Shown here: positions 11,166-22,955 of the stretch, piece after piece
How the letters are laid out: each line of letters opens with the position of its first letter
Numbering within the stretch: the first letter of the stretch is position 1
Assembly (NCBI GenBank): GCA_028023455.1
Contig: JAQFVV010006208.1
Coordinates: 4,760,963 to 4,824,962, forward strand
DNA from: Epiperipatus broadwayi
Taxonomy: Eukaryota > Onychophora > Udeonychophora > Euonychophora > Peripatidae
Length of the DNA stretch: 64,000 nucleotides
Direction of reading: 5' to 3'
Notes under the pieces: generated by a model
Database searches by the model: none
What the model saw: only the letters and a program-made list of their open reading frames with translations
Told to the model about the DNA's origin: nothing
Translations under genes and position numbers: made by a program

Positions 11166-12726
11166 TATAACACCCACCGATATAATATAAACCGCCATTG
11201 TTGGCTTTAACCCGAAGCTTCGAATAAAGATATTTGTGAGCATGGTTTGATCCCATCTCACGCGCCAATCTTACCCGTAGATAAGAATTATCTCATCGAA
11301 AACGTAAATAAGGGTTCTGGTATGTATATCTGTTATGGTAGCGCACCGAACCAGCTCAATCTCAGGGTTTGGGGATGATAGTCTAACTAGAGAACAAAGC
11401 TAAAACAAAACTAACTACGTCTTACATGTCTATTATCATATGCGATAGCTTATTGGATAAAATCCATTAATCTAACCCAGATCTTATCGGGGTTTATCCT
11501 ATTCACGACCATACCCATTACCAATAAATCCCATTTATACGCGCATATAAATATCAATATTCAAGCGCACAGCCCATTTATTCTGATCCACACACATATA
11601 TATAATTCATACACGCATCAAAATAGTACAAATATATATATCAGAGCTGTTTATTTAATGTTGTCATTTATTTAATTTTAAAAGAGACTTAATATAGTAA
11701 TTAATATTGAGGTAACACTAGTTTCTTTATTAAGATACATTCACTGAACATATATTTTGTGCCACGTCACTTTACCTTAGTTCACGCGATCAAAGACAAG
11801 TCCGCATTTATACCTTGCCAAGAAAACTGGTCTGGTAGATATAACGGAAGGCAAATAGTTCCAATGGGGTGTATCGAATAGCATATCCCAGAGGTGGAGT
11901 AGTTGATTCACTCGCTTTGCAAAAAGGTCCAAATTTTCAAAGATCTTTCGTCACCGTTTCTTTGATGAAACAAAATTTCTTTATTTATTAACGCAGTTCG
12001 TAAGTCCGCTTCAGGTGAGTTTCACGACGAGTGTCCACTGGGCCGATTAACGAAACCCGCACTATAGAATTACCCCGACATTTTGGGTAGAAAAAAATAT
12101 TAAAACTTCTTAAGAAATATTTTACACGTCCTCCTAATCTGGAGTTCAAGCCGCGTCTCTTTCCCTTTTTTTTTTTATCTCCTCTCGAGCACAACAAAAA
12201 GTTCTTTTGTTTTCACTTTTAACTTTTCAAAATTCTCTCTGTGTATCCGTACGCCACTGACCAGTTCTTCCATTGTTCTTCAAAAAATACCCACCTGACC
12301 AGTTTTCAGACTTCCCGACGCCAGTTATTAACTAAACTGCCTACAGCAATTAATTCATTTCTATTTCGGTCCTCATATGTTCAAGAGATTACTCAACAAA
12401 AGAAAACACGTGTTACCGACAATATTATTAAAACTCAAAAAAAAAACTTACGGATAAAATATATCGAATAATCAATTACTTTATACAGCTCTACATATAT
12501 AATTGATTGTAACCATCACCGATACTACATACGTATATTGTACACTCGCACATACACTATATTTACATATACCTACACACATAACTTTCGCACTCCTTGT
12601 AACAGGGTTCGAATGACCATTTACATATATATTTTTCCTTTTTTTGTTTATACATAGTCGCTCCACATTAACACTAGCAATTAGTAATATATCACATACG
12701 CGCGTATTCGAACCCGGTTTGTTACA
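11166..12726 (-). repeat. 3' LTR of the gypsy element
   Basis: 1561 bp, running from GTTACA at 12721-12726 (TGTAAC on the element strand) to TATAAC at 11166-11171. Nearly identical to 17023-18581. Confidence 0.95.
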
Positions 12727-12737
12727 TACCCCCCTGG
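12727..12737 (-). promoter_or_regulatory. Polypurine tract
   Basis: On the element strand CCAGGGGGGTA lies immediately before the TGTAAC start of the 3' LTR. This is the expected position and composition for the plus-strand priming site. Confidence 0.8.
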
Positions 12738-12792
12738 TACGATAGCCTTCAAATACCTTCTGTGTATTTGAACGGCTTCTTAAACGACTCTT

Positions 12793-15700
12793 CTATCCTT
12801 TATCCCTCTCCGGGTTTGCGAAGGGCTTGAGTGACCGGGCGTTATATGACCCTTTTACTCCCTGCCCAGTATCCACCCAAAATGCATGTTTTCCCAGACC
12901 TTTTACTATCGTAAATGGGCCCTCATATAAATTGCAAAATTTTTTGCAAATAAACTTTCCAGGTTCGCTTACATGGGGCGTCCTCACCATTACCTGGTCC
13001 CCCACCTTAAAGGAGTGTGATGAACTCTTGAAACTCTCCTTTCGTTGTCTGCTCCTGTGAACCATCAGCTGGTAGGCCTGCTGCCTATCCTTTTCTAGAT
13101 CAATGGGAGTTTCTTCTCTTGGAAAATCAGTCTGGAATAACGCAGGTGCGCGTCTACCAAAATGCAAATGTATCGGAGTGAAGCCAGTAGATTCGTTCAC
13201 AGCCCAATTCATATAATTTAAAATGTCTGGCAGGTGTTTGACCCACCTTCTATGGTCGGTTTGGATATAAGTACGGAACAACCTACCTAATTCTCGCATC
13301 ATTCTCTCGCAGGGATTTGACTGAGGGTTACGGATCGAGGTTAACACATGACCGATCTTCAACCGTTCAGTCCATTGCACCCACTCCCTCGAAACGAATG
13401 GGGTTCCATGATCCGATAGGATGGTTTGAGGTTTTCCCACTGATGGAATATGCTCCTTTTCCAGGACACGTATCGTATTCCGCGTGTTGGCTTGTGTGAT
13501 GGGATATGCAGACACCAGTTTAGAGAACAAATCATAAACGACCAGGAGGTATTTCTTTTTATTAAAGGCCGGCAGTGGGCCATAATAATCCACTGCAACG
13601 ATTTCCTTAGGTCCTCTGGGAATCATGGACAACATCGGAGCTGCATATTTCTTATTTGCGGGCTTAACTCTCTGGCAAATTTCGCACTGCCCAATGACCG
13701 CTGCAACCTTGCCACGCATGCCTGGCCAGTAAAACCACCTTCTGATCCATCCTTCAGTCTTCATTATCCCATAGTGGCCCGACCTGCGGTGCATGTGTGC
13801 CACCACGGCAGTCCTCATGTGCCACGGGATGACTGCCCTCCATTCTGCTGGATTTTCCTTCACTCTGTATTGTAGCACACCTTGTTCCAATCTAAAATTT
13901 TGAATAGTCCGCTTGACCCAACCCCCACTCAGTTTGGCTTCTTTACCTTCCAATCGGTCAATGACTGGCTGGAGTTGGCGGTCTTCTCTCTGAAAGTACT
14001 CCAGGCACCTCAAATCGTTTTCAAGTCCCTCATCCGTTCTTAACCCTATGCTTGCTATGTACACATTCTCAGTACTCAGATGATGGGATTGATTGTCCAC
14101 CGGATTGCGACTCAGAGTATCAGCTACTACATTGTCAGACCCTTTACAATACCTCACCGTATAGTTGTATTCTTGGAGGTACAGGCTCCACCGTACTAAT
14201 CTGCTATTGGTGAGGTAGCTATGGTTGATAAACTCCAGACTCTTGTGGTCAGTAACCACGATGACCTCCGAGCCCAGTAACAGTGTTCGAAACTTCTGAA
14301 AGGCCCAAACAATGGCCAACGCCTCTTTCTCAGTGGTTGTATAATGTACCTCAGGGCCTTTGAGTAGCCTGCTCAGAAAATATAGTATACCCATCCTTCC
14401 ATCTTCTTGCTCTTGAGCCAAGGTCACCCCGAGACCATATCCACTGCTATCTGTCTGAACTAGGAACGGCTTTGAAAAGTCAGGAAAGGCCAGCATAACA
14501 TGTTCCAAGAAACCCGTCTTCACTCTTTGGAAGGCTTGGTCCTGTTCCTCCGTCCACTTCCACTCACTACCTTTTTTTAATAACCTCACCAATGGCTCCA
14601 TCCGTTCTGCAAACCGTTCTTGGAAGCGGTTGTAGAATGTACACAGACCCAGAAATGATCGGATCTGCTTCTTGGATCTAGGTTTTGGAAAGTCACGAAT
14701 AGCTGAGATCTTGTCCGGGTGCGGTTTGAGCCCCTGGGCTCCCACCATGTGCCCAAGAAAGGCCACTTCTTTCTGACACAGCGTGCTCTTATTGATATTT
14801 ATTTTTATGCCCTTTTTTTCGCATTCTTCTAGAAATAGTCCCACTTCCCGTATATGTTCCTTGATATCAGTTGAGGCTATCAACACGTCATCCATGTAAA
14901 TTGTGACCATGTCCTTTATCTCTGAGGATAGCACCTGGTCCAAGCACCTGAGTAGACCGGCCCCACTGTTTATTAGACCAAAAGGCATCCTGTTAAATTG
15001 ATATGAGTGACCCTCATATCTGAACGACGTATATTGGCAATCTTCCGGATGTAACTTAATTTGCCAATAACTGGCAGTCAAATCGAAAGTCGAAAATACC
15101 TTCTTTCCTTGGAACTTCCTTAATAATTCTTGCATGGGAGGTGGTACGTTGCAGTCTGGTACAGTCACTTTATTTAACTGTCGAGCGTCAAGACATAATC
15201 TAACGGATCCATCTTTTTTTTTTACTACCACCATCGGGTTGCAATACGCTGATGAGCATTTTGATATAATTCCCCACTCTAACATCTGATCTATTTGCTC
15301 TTTTACTGCCTTTCGGTATTGATGAGGGATGGGGTATGATCTAGCTTTGAATGTCTGGCCATCTCTCATCTTAATTCTCTGCTCGAACCCTTGGATAACC
15401 CCCGGCTTGTCTGAAAAGACCTGGTGATACTTGGTCAACGTTTGTTGTAAGGCACTATCTTGAACTTTCCCTTCTACTTTCATTCCATCGATCTTATCTT
15501 TGAGTTTTTTAGGAACATCATCCTCTAAATGTAACATTCCTATCGACCATTGAGGCTCCTCTGTCAGAAAACGTACCACTTCACCCTCACACGTGACCTG
15601 ACCCCTCTCATAGTCAAGGTTACATTTGTATCTATTTAGAAAATCTGATCCCAAAAGGGCCTCATGTACTAAACCTTTCATTATAAGAAACACATGTGAA

Positions 15701-16626
15701 TAACTCTTTCTATTAATTTTTAGATCCATCCATATCTGCTTTGGCTCTACCTTAGCTCTGCGGTTGTCCGCCATTGCTATGTGAACTGTTTTTAGAGGCA
15801 GAGTCGGTATCTCTGGTTGTTCCCTTCTAATTTGGTGGTATAATCTCTCTGATACTACCGATACCTGACTGCCCGAATCCATGAGGGCTTCCACCTTCAT
15901 TGAACCCACCTTTATAGGGATGATGGGACACGTCTGAAGTGCATATCCGGGAACCCGGTCTTCCCAAGAACATATTAAATTGCCTATTCTTTTTATCCCC
16001 TGCTTCTCCGCATCGGTGTCCCCTTTTTGCCTAAGCTTATGATCCTCTATCCATCTCCTTTCTGTGTCTATTTCTAATTGACTCAACATTTTATCAATTG
16101 TCCCCCCTGATCTTTCTCCTCTTTTTCCCAGCATCCATCTAATTCCACTGGGCAACTTTCTGCATGCTGTTGCTACAATCTGCTCCTCTGATAGTTTACA
16201 TGCATCTAGAGTTCTCAACGTAGCCACCTGCCGCCTAAAAAAATGTATATACGCTTCTCCATTATCTTCTTGAAACTCCTGCTCTGCCACTTGCGCCCTC
16301 ACCCTTTCTTGTATTTCTTCATTCCAGAATACATTGGTTAATGCTTCTTTATATTCCAGAAATGTTCGTGGTTGCTGATTCAGTGAATTCCACCATGTCT
16401 CTGCATGTTTCTCTAGATGATGGTATGCTATGATCACTTGGTGTTCATCTGCTATCTCATAATACTTATAGTATCTTTCAAGGCTCTTGAGGTGCTCTAC
16501 GGGTGTCTCCTCCTTTCCCCCTCCATATATTCTTATCTTCAATTCCATTGCCCCCTTTTTTTTTATATCACTGTTAATGCTAAACGTGCCAGGTTCGTCA
16601 CCCCGGCTTCCAGTGGTCCCCTGCAT
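12793..16626 (-). CDS. Gag-pol polyprotein of a Ty3/gypsy retrotransposon, intact
   Basis: 1277 codons with no interruption. In order: a short Gag-like region (about 1-215) with a retrotransposon Gag core (HHLEKHAETWWNSL, about 69-82); an aspartic protease with LMDSGSQ (about 248-254) and the LLGSDFL flap-side motif (about 324); an RT with FDLTASYWQ (about 514) and the catalytic box IYMDDVL (about 576); an RNase H with QTDSSGYG (about 724) and VTDHKS; an integrase with an HHCC zinc finger (HMHRRSGHYG ... CEICQRV, about 944-986); and a DDE core (AVDYYG, LSDHG, NPCERM; last spacing about 35). The C-terminus has a GPF/Y-type module (YEGPFTI). The YMDD variant replaces the more usual YVDD or YIDD. 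I see no CCHC zinc knuckle between Gag and protease, and Gag and Pol share one frame without a frameshift. Translation may start at the first Met or at Met27 (MELKIRIYG). Confidence 0.95.
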   Translation of the reverse strand: MQGTTGSRGDEPGTFSINSDIKKKGAMELKIRIYGGGKEETPVEHLKSLERYYKYYEIADEHQVIIAYHHLEKHAETWWNSLNQQPRTFLEYKEALTNVFWNEEIQERVRAQVAEQEFQEDNGEAYIHFFRRQVATLRTLDACKLSEEQIVATACRKLPSGIRWMLGKRGERSGGTIDKMLSQLEIDTERRWIEDHKLRQKGDTDAEKQGIKRIGNLICSWEDRVPGYALQTCPIIPIKVGSMKVEALMDSGSQVSVVSERLYHQIRREQPEIPTLPLKTVHIAMADNRRAKVEPKQIWMDLKINRKSYSHVFLIMKGLVHEALLGSDFLNRYKCNLDYERGQVTCEGEVVRFLTEEPQWSIGMLHLEDDVPKKLKDKIDGMKVEGKVQDSALQQTLTKYHQVFSDKPGVIQGFEQRIKMRDGQTFKARSYPIPHQYRKAVKEQIDQMLEWGIISKCSSAYCNPMVVVKKKDGSVRLCLDARQLNKVTVPDCNVPPPMQELLRKFQGKKVFSTFDLTASYWQIKLHPEDCQYTSFRYEGHSYQFNRMPFGLINSGAGLLRCLDQVLSSEIKDMVTIYMDDVLIASTDIKEHIREVGLFLEECEKKGIKININKSTLCQKEVAFLGHMVGAQGLKPHPDKISAIRDFPKPRSKKQIRSFLGLCTFYNRFQERFAERMEPLVRLLKKGSEWKWTEEQDQAFQRVKTGFLEHVMLAFPDFSKPFLVQTDSSGYGLGVTLAQEQEDGRMGILYFLSRLLKGPEVHYTTTEKEALAIVWAFQKFRTLLLGSEVIVVTDHKSLEFINHSYLTNSRLVRWSLYLQEYNYTVRYCKGSDNVVADTLSRNPVDNQSHHLSTENVYIASIGLRTDEGLENDLRCLEYFQREDRQLQPVIDRLEGKEAKLSGGWVKRTIQNFRLEQGVLQYRVKENPAEWRAVIPWHMRTAVVAHMHRRSGHYGIMKTEGWIRRWFYWPGMRGKVAAVIGQCEICQRVKPANKKYAAPMLSMIPRGPKEIVAVDYYGPLPAFNKKKYLLVVYDLFSKLVSAYPITQANTRNTIRVLEKEHIPSVGKPQTILSDHGTPFVSREWVQWTERLKIGHVLTSIRNPQSNPCERMMRELGRLFRTYIQTDHRRWVKHLPDILNYMNWAVNESTGFTPIHLHFGRRAPALFQTDFPREETPIDLEKDRQQAYQLMVHRSRQRKESFKSSSHSFKVGDQVMVRTPHVSEPGKFICKKFCNLYEGPFTIVKGLGKHAFWVDTGQGVKGSYNARSLKPFANPERDKG

Positions 16627-17003
16627 GACCCACCTGATAGACCTTTGTCCCTTCTTCTTATCCTATTGAACGATATCGTTTTATAATATCTCAATGTTAG
16701 ATAAATTCTTAACCTCTATTTTCTAACCCATGACTTTATATATATCACGAGACATACATCAGCGCTATTTCCCCTTTGACCACTCGAGAACTTTTCTATC
16801 CGTACATTCACCACGCAAAATATGCCCATCTACTGTCTTTCAAATATGTGTTCAAACTCTTTCCGATTTATAACCAACTATCGCTTTTATTTTTCCCTTC
16901 TCTTTTTTTTTTTTTTTTTAAAAAAAAATCCACTCTCGTTTGTGAGCTCTTTTACGTTACGTTAGGATGCCCTTTAAATGCCCGTTCTCTAACATTCACA
17001 GCC
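16627..17003 (-). other. Untranslated leader of the gypsy element
   Basis: About 380 bp between the PBS and the gag-pol start. It contains an uninterrupted T run followed by A (about 16902-16929), which is a length-unstable tract. I saw no separate gag ORF here. Confidence 0.6.
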
Positions 17004-17022
17004 CCGTTAGTTGGGACGCCAT
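17004..17022 (-). promoter_or_regulatory. Primer-binding-site-like sequence
   Basis: On the element strand the 5' LTR is followed, after AT, by TGGCGTCCCAACTAACGG. A TGG start complementary to a tRNA 3' CCA is expected of a PBS. The sequence resembles a tRNA-Lys-type PBS with extra bases, but I cannot assign the tRNA. Confidence 0.6.
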
Positions 17023-18581
17023 TATAACACCCACCGATATAATATAAACCGCCATTGTTGGCTTTAACCCGAAGCTTCGAATAAAGATATTTGTGAGCAT
17101 GGTTTGATCCCATCTCACGCGCCAATCTTACCCGTAGATAAGAATTATCTCATCGAAAACGTAAATAAGGGTTCTGGTATGTATATCTGTTATGGTAGCG
17201 CACCGAACCAGCTCAATCTCAGGGTTTGGGGACGATAGTCTAACTAGAGAACAAAGCTAAAACAAAACTAACTACGTCTTACATGTCTATTATCATATGC
17301 GATAGCTTATTGGATAAAATCCATTAATCTAACCCAGATCTTATCGGGGTTTATCCTATTCACGACCATACCCATTACCAATAAATCCCATTTATACGCG
17401 CATATAAATATCAATATTCAAGCGCACAGCCCATTTATTCTGATCCACACACATATATATAATTCATACACGCATCAAAATAGTACAAATATATATATCA
17501 GAGCTGTTTATTTAATGTTGTCATTTATTTAATTTTAAAAGAGACTTAATATAGTAATTAATATTGAGGTAACACTAGTTTCTTTATTAAGATACATTCA
17601 CTGAACATATATTTTGTGCCACGTCACTTTACCTTAGTTCACGCGATCAAAGACAAGTCCGCATTTATACCTTGCCAAGAAAACTGGTCTGGTAGATATA
17701 ACGGAAGGCAAATAGTTCCAATGGGGTGTATCGAATAGCATATCCCAGAGGTGGAGTAGTTGATTCACTCGCTTTGCAAAAAGGTCCAAATTTTCAAAGA
17801 TCTTTCGTCACCGTTTCTTTGATGAAACAAAATTTCTTTATTTATTAACGCAGTTCGTAAGTCCGCTTCAGGTGAGTTTCACGACGAGTGTCCACTGGGC
17901 CGATTAACGAAACCCGCACTATAGAATTACCCCGACATTTTGGGTAGAAAAAAATATTAAAACTTCTTAAGAAATATTTTACACGTCCTCCTAATCTGGA
18001 GTTCAAGCCGCGTCTCTTTCCCTTTTTTTTTTTATCTCCTCTCGAGCACAACAAAAAGTTCTTTTGTTTTCACTTTTAACTTTTCAAAATTCTCTCTGTG
18101 TATCCGTACGCCACTGACCAGTTCTTCCATTGTTCTTCAAAAATACCCACCTGACCAGTTTTCAGACTTCCCGACGCCAGTTATTAACTAAACTGCCTAC
18201 AGCAATTAATTCATTTCTATTTCGGTCCTCATATGTTCAAGAGATTACTCAACAAAAGAAAACACGTGTTACCGACAATATTATTAAAACTCAAAAAAAA
18301 ACTTACGGATAAAATATATCGAATAATCAATTACTTTATACAGCTCTACATATATAATTGATTGTAACCATCACCGATACTACATACGTATATTGTACAC
18401 TCGCACATACACTATATTTACATATACCTACACACATAACTTTCGCACTCCTTGTAACAGGGTTCGAATGACCATTTACATATATATTTTTCCTTTTTTT
18501 GTTTATACATAGTCGCTCCACATTAACACTAGCAATTAGTAATATATCACATACGCGCGTATTCGAACCCGGTTTGTTACA
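17023..18581 (-). repeat. 5' LTR of the gypsy element
   Basis: 1559 bp, from TATAAC at 17023 to GTTACA at 18576-18581. It presumably holds the element promoter. I see no host gene in it; the small ORFs in both LTRs are repeat shadows. Confidence 0.95.
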
Positions 18582-19430
18582 ATATATATGAAATTGATTA
18601 AATAAATGAGAGATTAAGTGAAGAAATTAAATAGATAATATTTTTAATTGATCATTTATTCTATCATGTTTTAATACATATATATTTTTAAAACAGACCC
18701 TTCTTAATTTTATTTCAATTGTCTATTTACTTATTTTTGTAAAAAAAAATAAATAAATAAATAATGATTTAATGACTCATAAAGAATTATAGGCCTACAG
18801 ATGATCTTTTAAAAAATTCTTTCTTTTAATATTAAACCAGAGTGCATCACATTTCATCTTATTTTCTATTTATCTTATTTTTATTGCTACTATCCATTCT
18901 CCCATTTTTTTCATATCTATTTTTATCTTTTTTACATACATCACTTATTGTTCTAGAATACTTCCATAACTACCCAATCTTAAATCTATTAATTCCAAAT
19001 TATGATGCTGCTTTTTAAATAAATAAAAGAAATCATGAATCCCCTCGCAATTTTCTCTTAAAAAAACTTGTTGCATTCACATTACCAGTGTTGGTGATAT
19101 TTAAAGTGAATAAACATATTCTTAAAATATTAATTAACATGGTTTCAGAGATTCTTGAAATGTCTTTTATCTTAGGAAGTTAAATAAAAGTGAATGGTTA
19201 GAGATCAGTTTTTCATGTACGAAACTTCGAATGTATTGGAAATAAATGGCTGCATGAGGCTTAGGAGTGGACTATTAGTTGTTCTCCTTTCTTGAGTTAT
19301 AGCATAATTACTTTTGGATGTAGTTTTTATTTTTCTGTATTTTTGGTACTGAAAACTGTATTATTTCTATTTCTCATTTTTTATATATATTTGAAGATAA
19401 TTATACTATTAAAATTGAAATTTTAATATC
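18582..19430. other. AT-rich non-coding DNA
   Basis: No gene or clear repeat is recognised beyond short A/T repeats such as (AAAT)n near 18745. Confidence 0.5.
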
Positions 19431-19441
19431 ATAAAGAAAAT

Positions 19442-19970
19442 TGTATTCATATATTGGATTATTTCCATCATATAATATTAAGAGAATGTCTTCAGAAAAA
19501 TGTAACTTTATTTAATATTCCAAATATATTCGACTGTTAGTAATAGCACACATGTTAGTATATGCACAATGTTTCAAGAGATATTATTCTCCTCTTCTTC
19601 AGTTGTTGCTGGCATGACCAGTGACAGTACTAGCATGGTAATCAAATCTGTATCCTTAGATTCTTGAATATTTAATTTTGAGGTAATACTCTAAACATAT
19701 TCAAGAATCTAAGGATCCAAATTCAATTCCCATGTTAGTATTAACATTGGTCACACCAGTTAACACCTGAAGAAGAGACTTTGAAATGTTGTGCATATTC
19801 TAACCTCGGCGCTCTTACTAACAATTGAATGTATTTGGAATATTTAAATAAAATTAAATTTTCATAGAGACATTCAATACTTATATTAGATGATGAAAAT
19901 AATCCAATAAAAAAAAAATATTTTTTTTTAAATATCATCATCATAAATCTTCATGAAAACATAAAGAAAA
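19442..19970. mobile_element. Family C foldback element
   Basis: Second copy of family C. The left arm (about 19455-19690) and right arm (about 19697-19920) are inverted, sharing TTAATATTCCAAATA, CTTCTTCAG.TGTTGCTGG and TTAGATTCTTGAATAT. It is flanked by a perfect 11-bp direct repeat ATAAAGAAAAT (19431-19441 and 19971-19981), a probable target-site duplication. The tRNA-like boxes are eroded compared with the copy at 5.8 kb. Confidence 0.85.
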
Positions 19971-19981
19971 TATATTCAAAG

Positions 19982-20429
19982 TTAATTCTTCTGACAGAAT
20001 TGAACAATTTAGATTATACACTGATAAAGCAGTTTCTTATTTTATCTTCCATTCCCAATTTAAATTGGATGATTATTTTTAAAATAATTTGATATATCTC
20101 AAAGTTTGTTCAAGCATATAATACAAATAATTTACATTTTTAACATTTTTTCGTATAAAACTGTTGTGTATTTGCATATATATATGGATACCAACACAAT
20201 GACTAAGAAACAAAAATTTAATAGCAAAAATTACAATAAAGGATTATCAATGCTAACTAACATGAATTTAGGATTGACCTTCACAGCAAAATATCAGCAG
20301 CTATATTTATTGATCACTTGGCTTACAAACAGATAATACTCTATTTATATCTATATAAATCACAATTGGGTTAATCTCTGACTCTAATAGTCTATTGCTC
20401 AAGTCTGGCCAAGTACAAATTTAACAAAT
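19982..20429. other. AT-rich non-coding DNA
   Basis: No supported feature. Confidence 0.5.
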
Positions 20430-20690
20430 GAATATACTCGCAGTTCGTTCTGTGTTTCCTCCTATAGAGCCTGTTAGGCGTTAGTCCCTAGAAGGCTGTT
20501 GGTACCTTCAGAGGCATGGTCTTTGGGATTGCTACCCTCAGTGCATGAACCATCTCCTGCTTCCCAGACAGCTTCTGACTGGTTTCTTTCAGCCATATTC
20601 TAACTCCAGCTGGCTCCAAATACCCAGTACTAACAGTACACAAATAAAATAATTCACGATGAACACGCAATCCGCAAAAGCAAAAAACTC
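20430..20690. other. Unidentified island of higher GC
   Basis: About 260 bp with clearly less A/T than its surroundings (for example GTTAGTCCCTAGAAGGCTG and CAGCTGGCTCCAAATACCC). On the minus strand it can encode a 60-residue peptide ending KTMPLKVPTAF. I do not recognise it. A decayed retroelement piece or LTR remnant is the likeliest explanation. Confidence 0.3.
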
Positions 20691-22044
20691 TTCTATCACT
20701 TTTTTGTTCACCCTATTTATATCTCTCACGGATTTTTGGTTTTAATATTTGATCACTATCATATTTCCTCATTTACCAATGAGTCTGTTTTCCCCTGTAG
20801 CATTTTTAATTAGTATTTTTCAATTTCGATTGTTTTAAGCAAATATTTCTTATTAGAAAATCTCTCTTATTATTTACCAAGCAGGATTTCTTATTATTTG
20901 TTTTATGCATTTAATTTCTATTGTTTACATTTATGTAAATATTTCTTATCATTTATATTAAATTCGTTTAACTTTCTTTCAGTAGTATGCTAATAAATTT
21001 TATTCTCATTTCCCTTAACTTTATCTGTTAGCTATCTATTAAATATATTTCTTTAAATATATTTTCTTTGCCTATCCTTTTCTGGAGTAATGCATATGTT
21101 GTTTACTTCTATAATTATTAGGTTTAAATTTAAATATTAGTACGAAACATACCACAAACAATACTTACTTTTAAAATAATTATTCAGCCAGCAAAAGCTT
21201 ATTATCTAATTACCGAAATTGCACTCCCCCTTCCCTCTTTTTTTTTTGCTTATTTATTACCCTTGCAAAATGTATTGAATAAATTTTATATTAATTAGAT
21301 GAAATCTAAAAGTTAAGAATGACTGTATTTTATTTCAATGTATGCATCTGTATATATGCATAGAAAACGAACAGTTTTTAAATAACGTTTTATAAGAAAA
21401 AATCCACTTCTTTTTTTTAATGTGTCAAAGCTGTTTTTTTTTTGTCTGGGAAAATAATCAAAGAGCAGACGATATTCAAAGACTAACAAATAGTAGTCTG
21501 TGAAGATGATCAATTTTGTTTTATTGTTTATTCTTAACTAAAAATAGATAGGTAAAGTTTATGGTTCAATAATTGAATTATTAGTCGGATACCGTGGTAC
21601 TGCTGACTATAGGACAAATAATGTGGATCTACTTGTTACAAATTATAAACTGCGTACACAGTTTGTAAGTAGCGGTGAAATAAAATTTGTTTGAACTTGA
21701 TGTATGGCTGAAGTTCTACATTAGTATATTAATAATAATTTATTCCTTACATATGTATGTGTGTGGTGTTTGCATATATACTATGTCAAATTGTTGCTTT
21801 GATACAATACTCTTGCCTTCAAACAAAAATTTTACACTTGATTTAAGGCTATAATATCATTTTCATTTTTTCTCCTCTCTTTATAATTGTCAGAAATATT
21901 TTATTTTCCTTTCTGGTATTTTTTTTTCACGACACTTTTTAGTTGGGTCATTGTGAATTTTTGCAGATCCATTTTTTATAAATTATGCATTTATTTTCAT
22001 TTTATATATAGCATATATTTATTAGAACTATTTTGAACCAATGA
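20691..22044. other. AT-rich non-coding DNA
   Basis: No gene is recognised. The segment includes a short inverted repeat near 21640-21665 (ATAAACTGCG and ACACAGTTTGT). Confidence 0.5.
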
Positions 22045-22160
22045 AATGTCACATGATCACCATTTCTTTAGACATACACAAATTTCTAAAACGATAGTAA
22101 TTTTTTTTTCACACAATAATGCCATCTAATATAAGCTCCAATATCTATTGATTACTGGAA
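22045..22160. repeat. Decayed family B end
   Basis: GTCACATGATCACCATTTC and, about 50 bp later, CACAATAATGCCATCTAATA plus CTATTGATTACTGG match family B end blocks with many substitutions. Confidence 0.5.
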
Positions 22161-22314
22161 TTTTCATAGATATGATTTTGATTATTATCTATTGCTTATT
22201 AAATATATATAAAATACATAACAATGTAAACTAAACTTAAAGGAAAATATTACCAAATTTGCCAATTTCTTTATTTTGCTGTAATATCTTATATAATTAC
22301 AATTTATACACTCT

Positions 22315-22572
22315 ACTTTGAACACTTTTTAACAAAAAAATATTTTATTGTAAAATATTTATACACAAGCTTATGTTTAAACTTTCGTGCAGCCTTCTTC
22401 AAAGCTATGATATAATAAATAAAATTTTAAGATTTATATTTTTTATGGTATTATTTATATAGTTATGTGTTTTATTTTGTTCATTATATCGTAGCTCTTC
22501 GCAGGACAGTTAAAACATAAGATTGTGTACTTAAATAAAAGGTTTTTGCTAAAAAGTGTTCAAAGAAGAATG
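22315..22572. mobile_element. Family E foldback (hammerhead-like relic)
   Basis: The outer ends are inverted: CTTTGAACACTTTTTA at 22317 against TAAAAAGTGTTCAAAG at 22551. The inner blocks TATGATATAAT/ATTATATCGTAG mirror each other. On the minus strand the left arm reads CATAGCTTTGAAGAAGGC then TGCACGAAAG, a degraded form of the core at 46.76 kb (CTGAAGA ... CGAAA with C3 changed to T). The right arm has TCGTAGCTCTTCGCAGGACAG. A non-functional ribozyme relic is likely. Confidence 0.65.
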
Positions 22573-22878
22573 GGTGATGTGCATTTACATAAACTTATAA
22601 GGCTGAATTAAAACTGAAATGAATTGAATTTATATGTTAGAATGTAGTTTACATGAATTCATTCATGCCCATATACACATAACAAATAGTTTTAGTTTAT
22701 TTATTTAAAATGAAGCAAATATATGTAGAGACACTTATATGTAGCTTCAATATAGTCATAATTTTATCTATTCATTCTGGTATTTAACTGTCTAACTTTC
22801 TCCACTCTTAGTTATAATATAATCATCAATAGCTTCTCTTCCTCTTTCCTTCTTTATTATTGCTTTTCTAATATATAA
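22573..22878. other. AT-rich non-coding DNA
   Basis: Nothing recognised. Confidence 0.4.
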
Positions 22879-22955
22879 CATATAATAACCACATTCCACT
22901 CTTTTTACACTTTTGCTTCAAAGTGTAAAAAGAATAGAATGTGGTTATTATATGT
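22879..22955. repeat. Short near-perfect hairpin
   Basis: ACATATAATAACCACATTCC ... TTTTTACACTTT is mirrored by AAAGTGTAAAAA ... GAATGTGGTTATTATATGT. The arms are about 36 bp with a GCTTC loop and one mismatch. It is a MITE remnant or hairpin. Confidence 0.8.

Larger units (their letters stand above)
11166..18581 (-). mobile_element. Complete Ty3/gypsy LTR retrotransposon
   Basis: A 7.4-kb element on the minus strand: 5' LTR (17023-18581), primer-binding site, one gag-pol ORF (12793-16626), polypurine tract, 3' LTR (11166-12726). The LTRs begin TGTAAC and end GTTATA in element orientation. They differ by only a few changes that I can see (T/C at 11374 versus 17231, and two homopolymer length differences), so insertion is very recent. 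It sits in an (AT)n run, so the flanking ATATAT could be the target duplication, but low complexity prevents proof. No env-like ORF is present. Confidence 0.95.

Noticed and set aside
11988-12666. Small ORFs inside the LTRs (also 17845-18521)
   Set aside because: They occur identically in both LTRs, have biased composition and lack recognisable domains; they are non-coding LTR shadows.
12827-13875. Plus-strand ORFs opposite the gag-pol gene
   Set aside because: They are antisense shadows of the real 1277-codon minus-strand frame.
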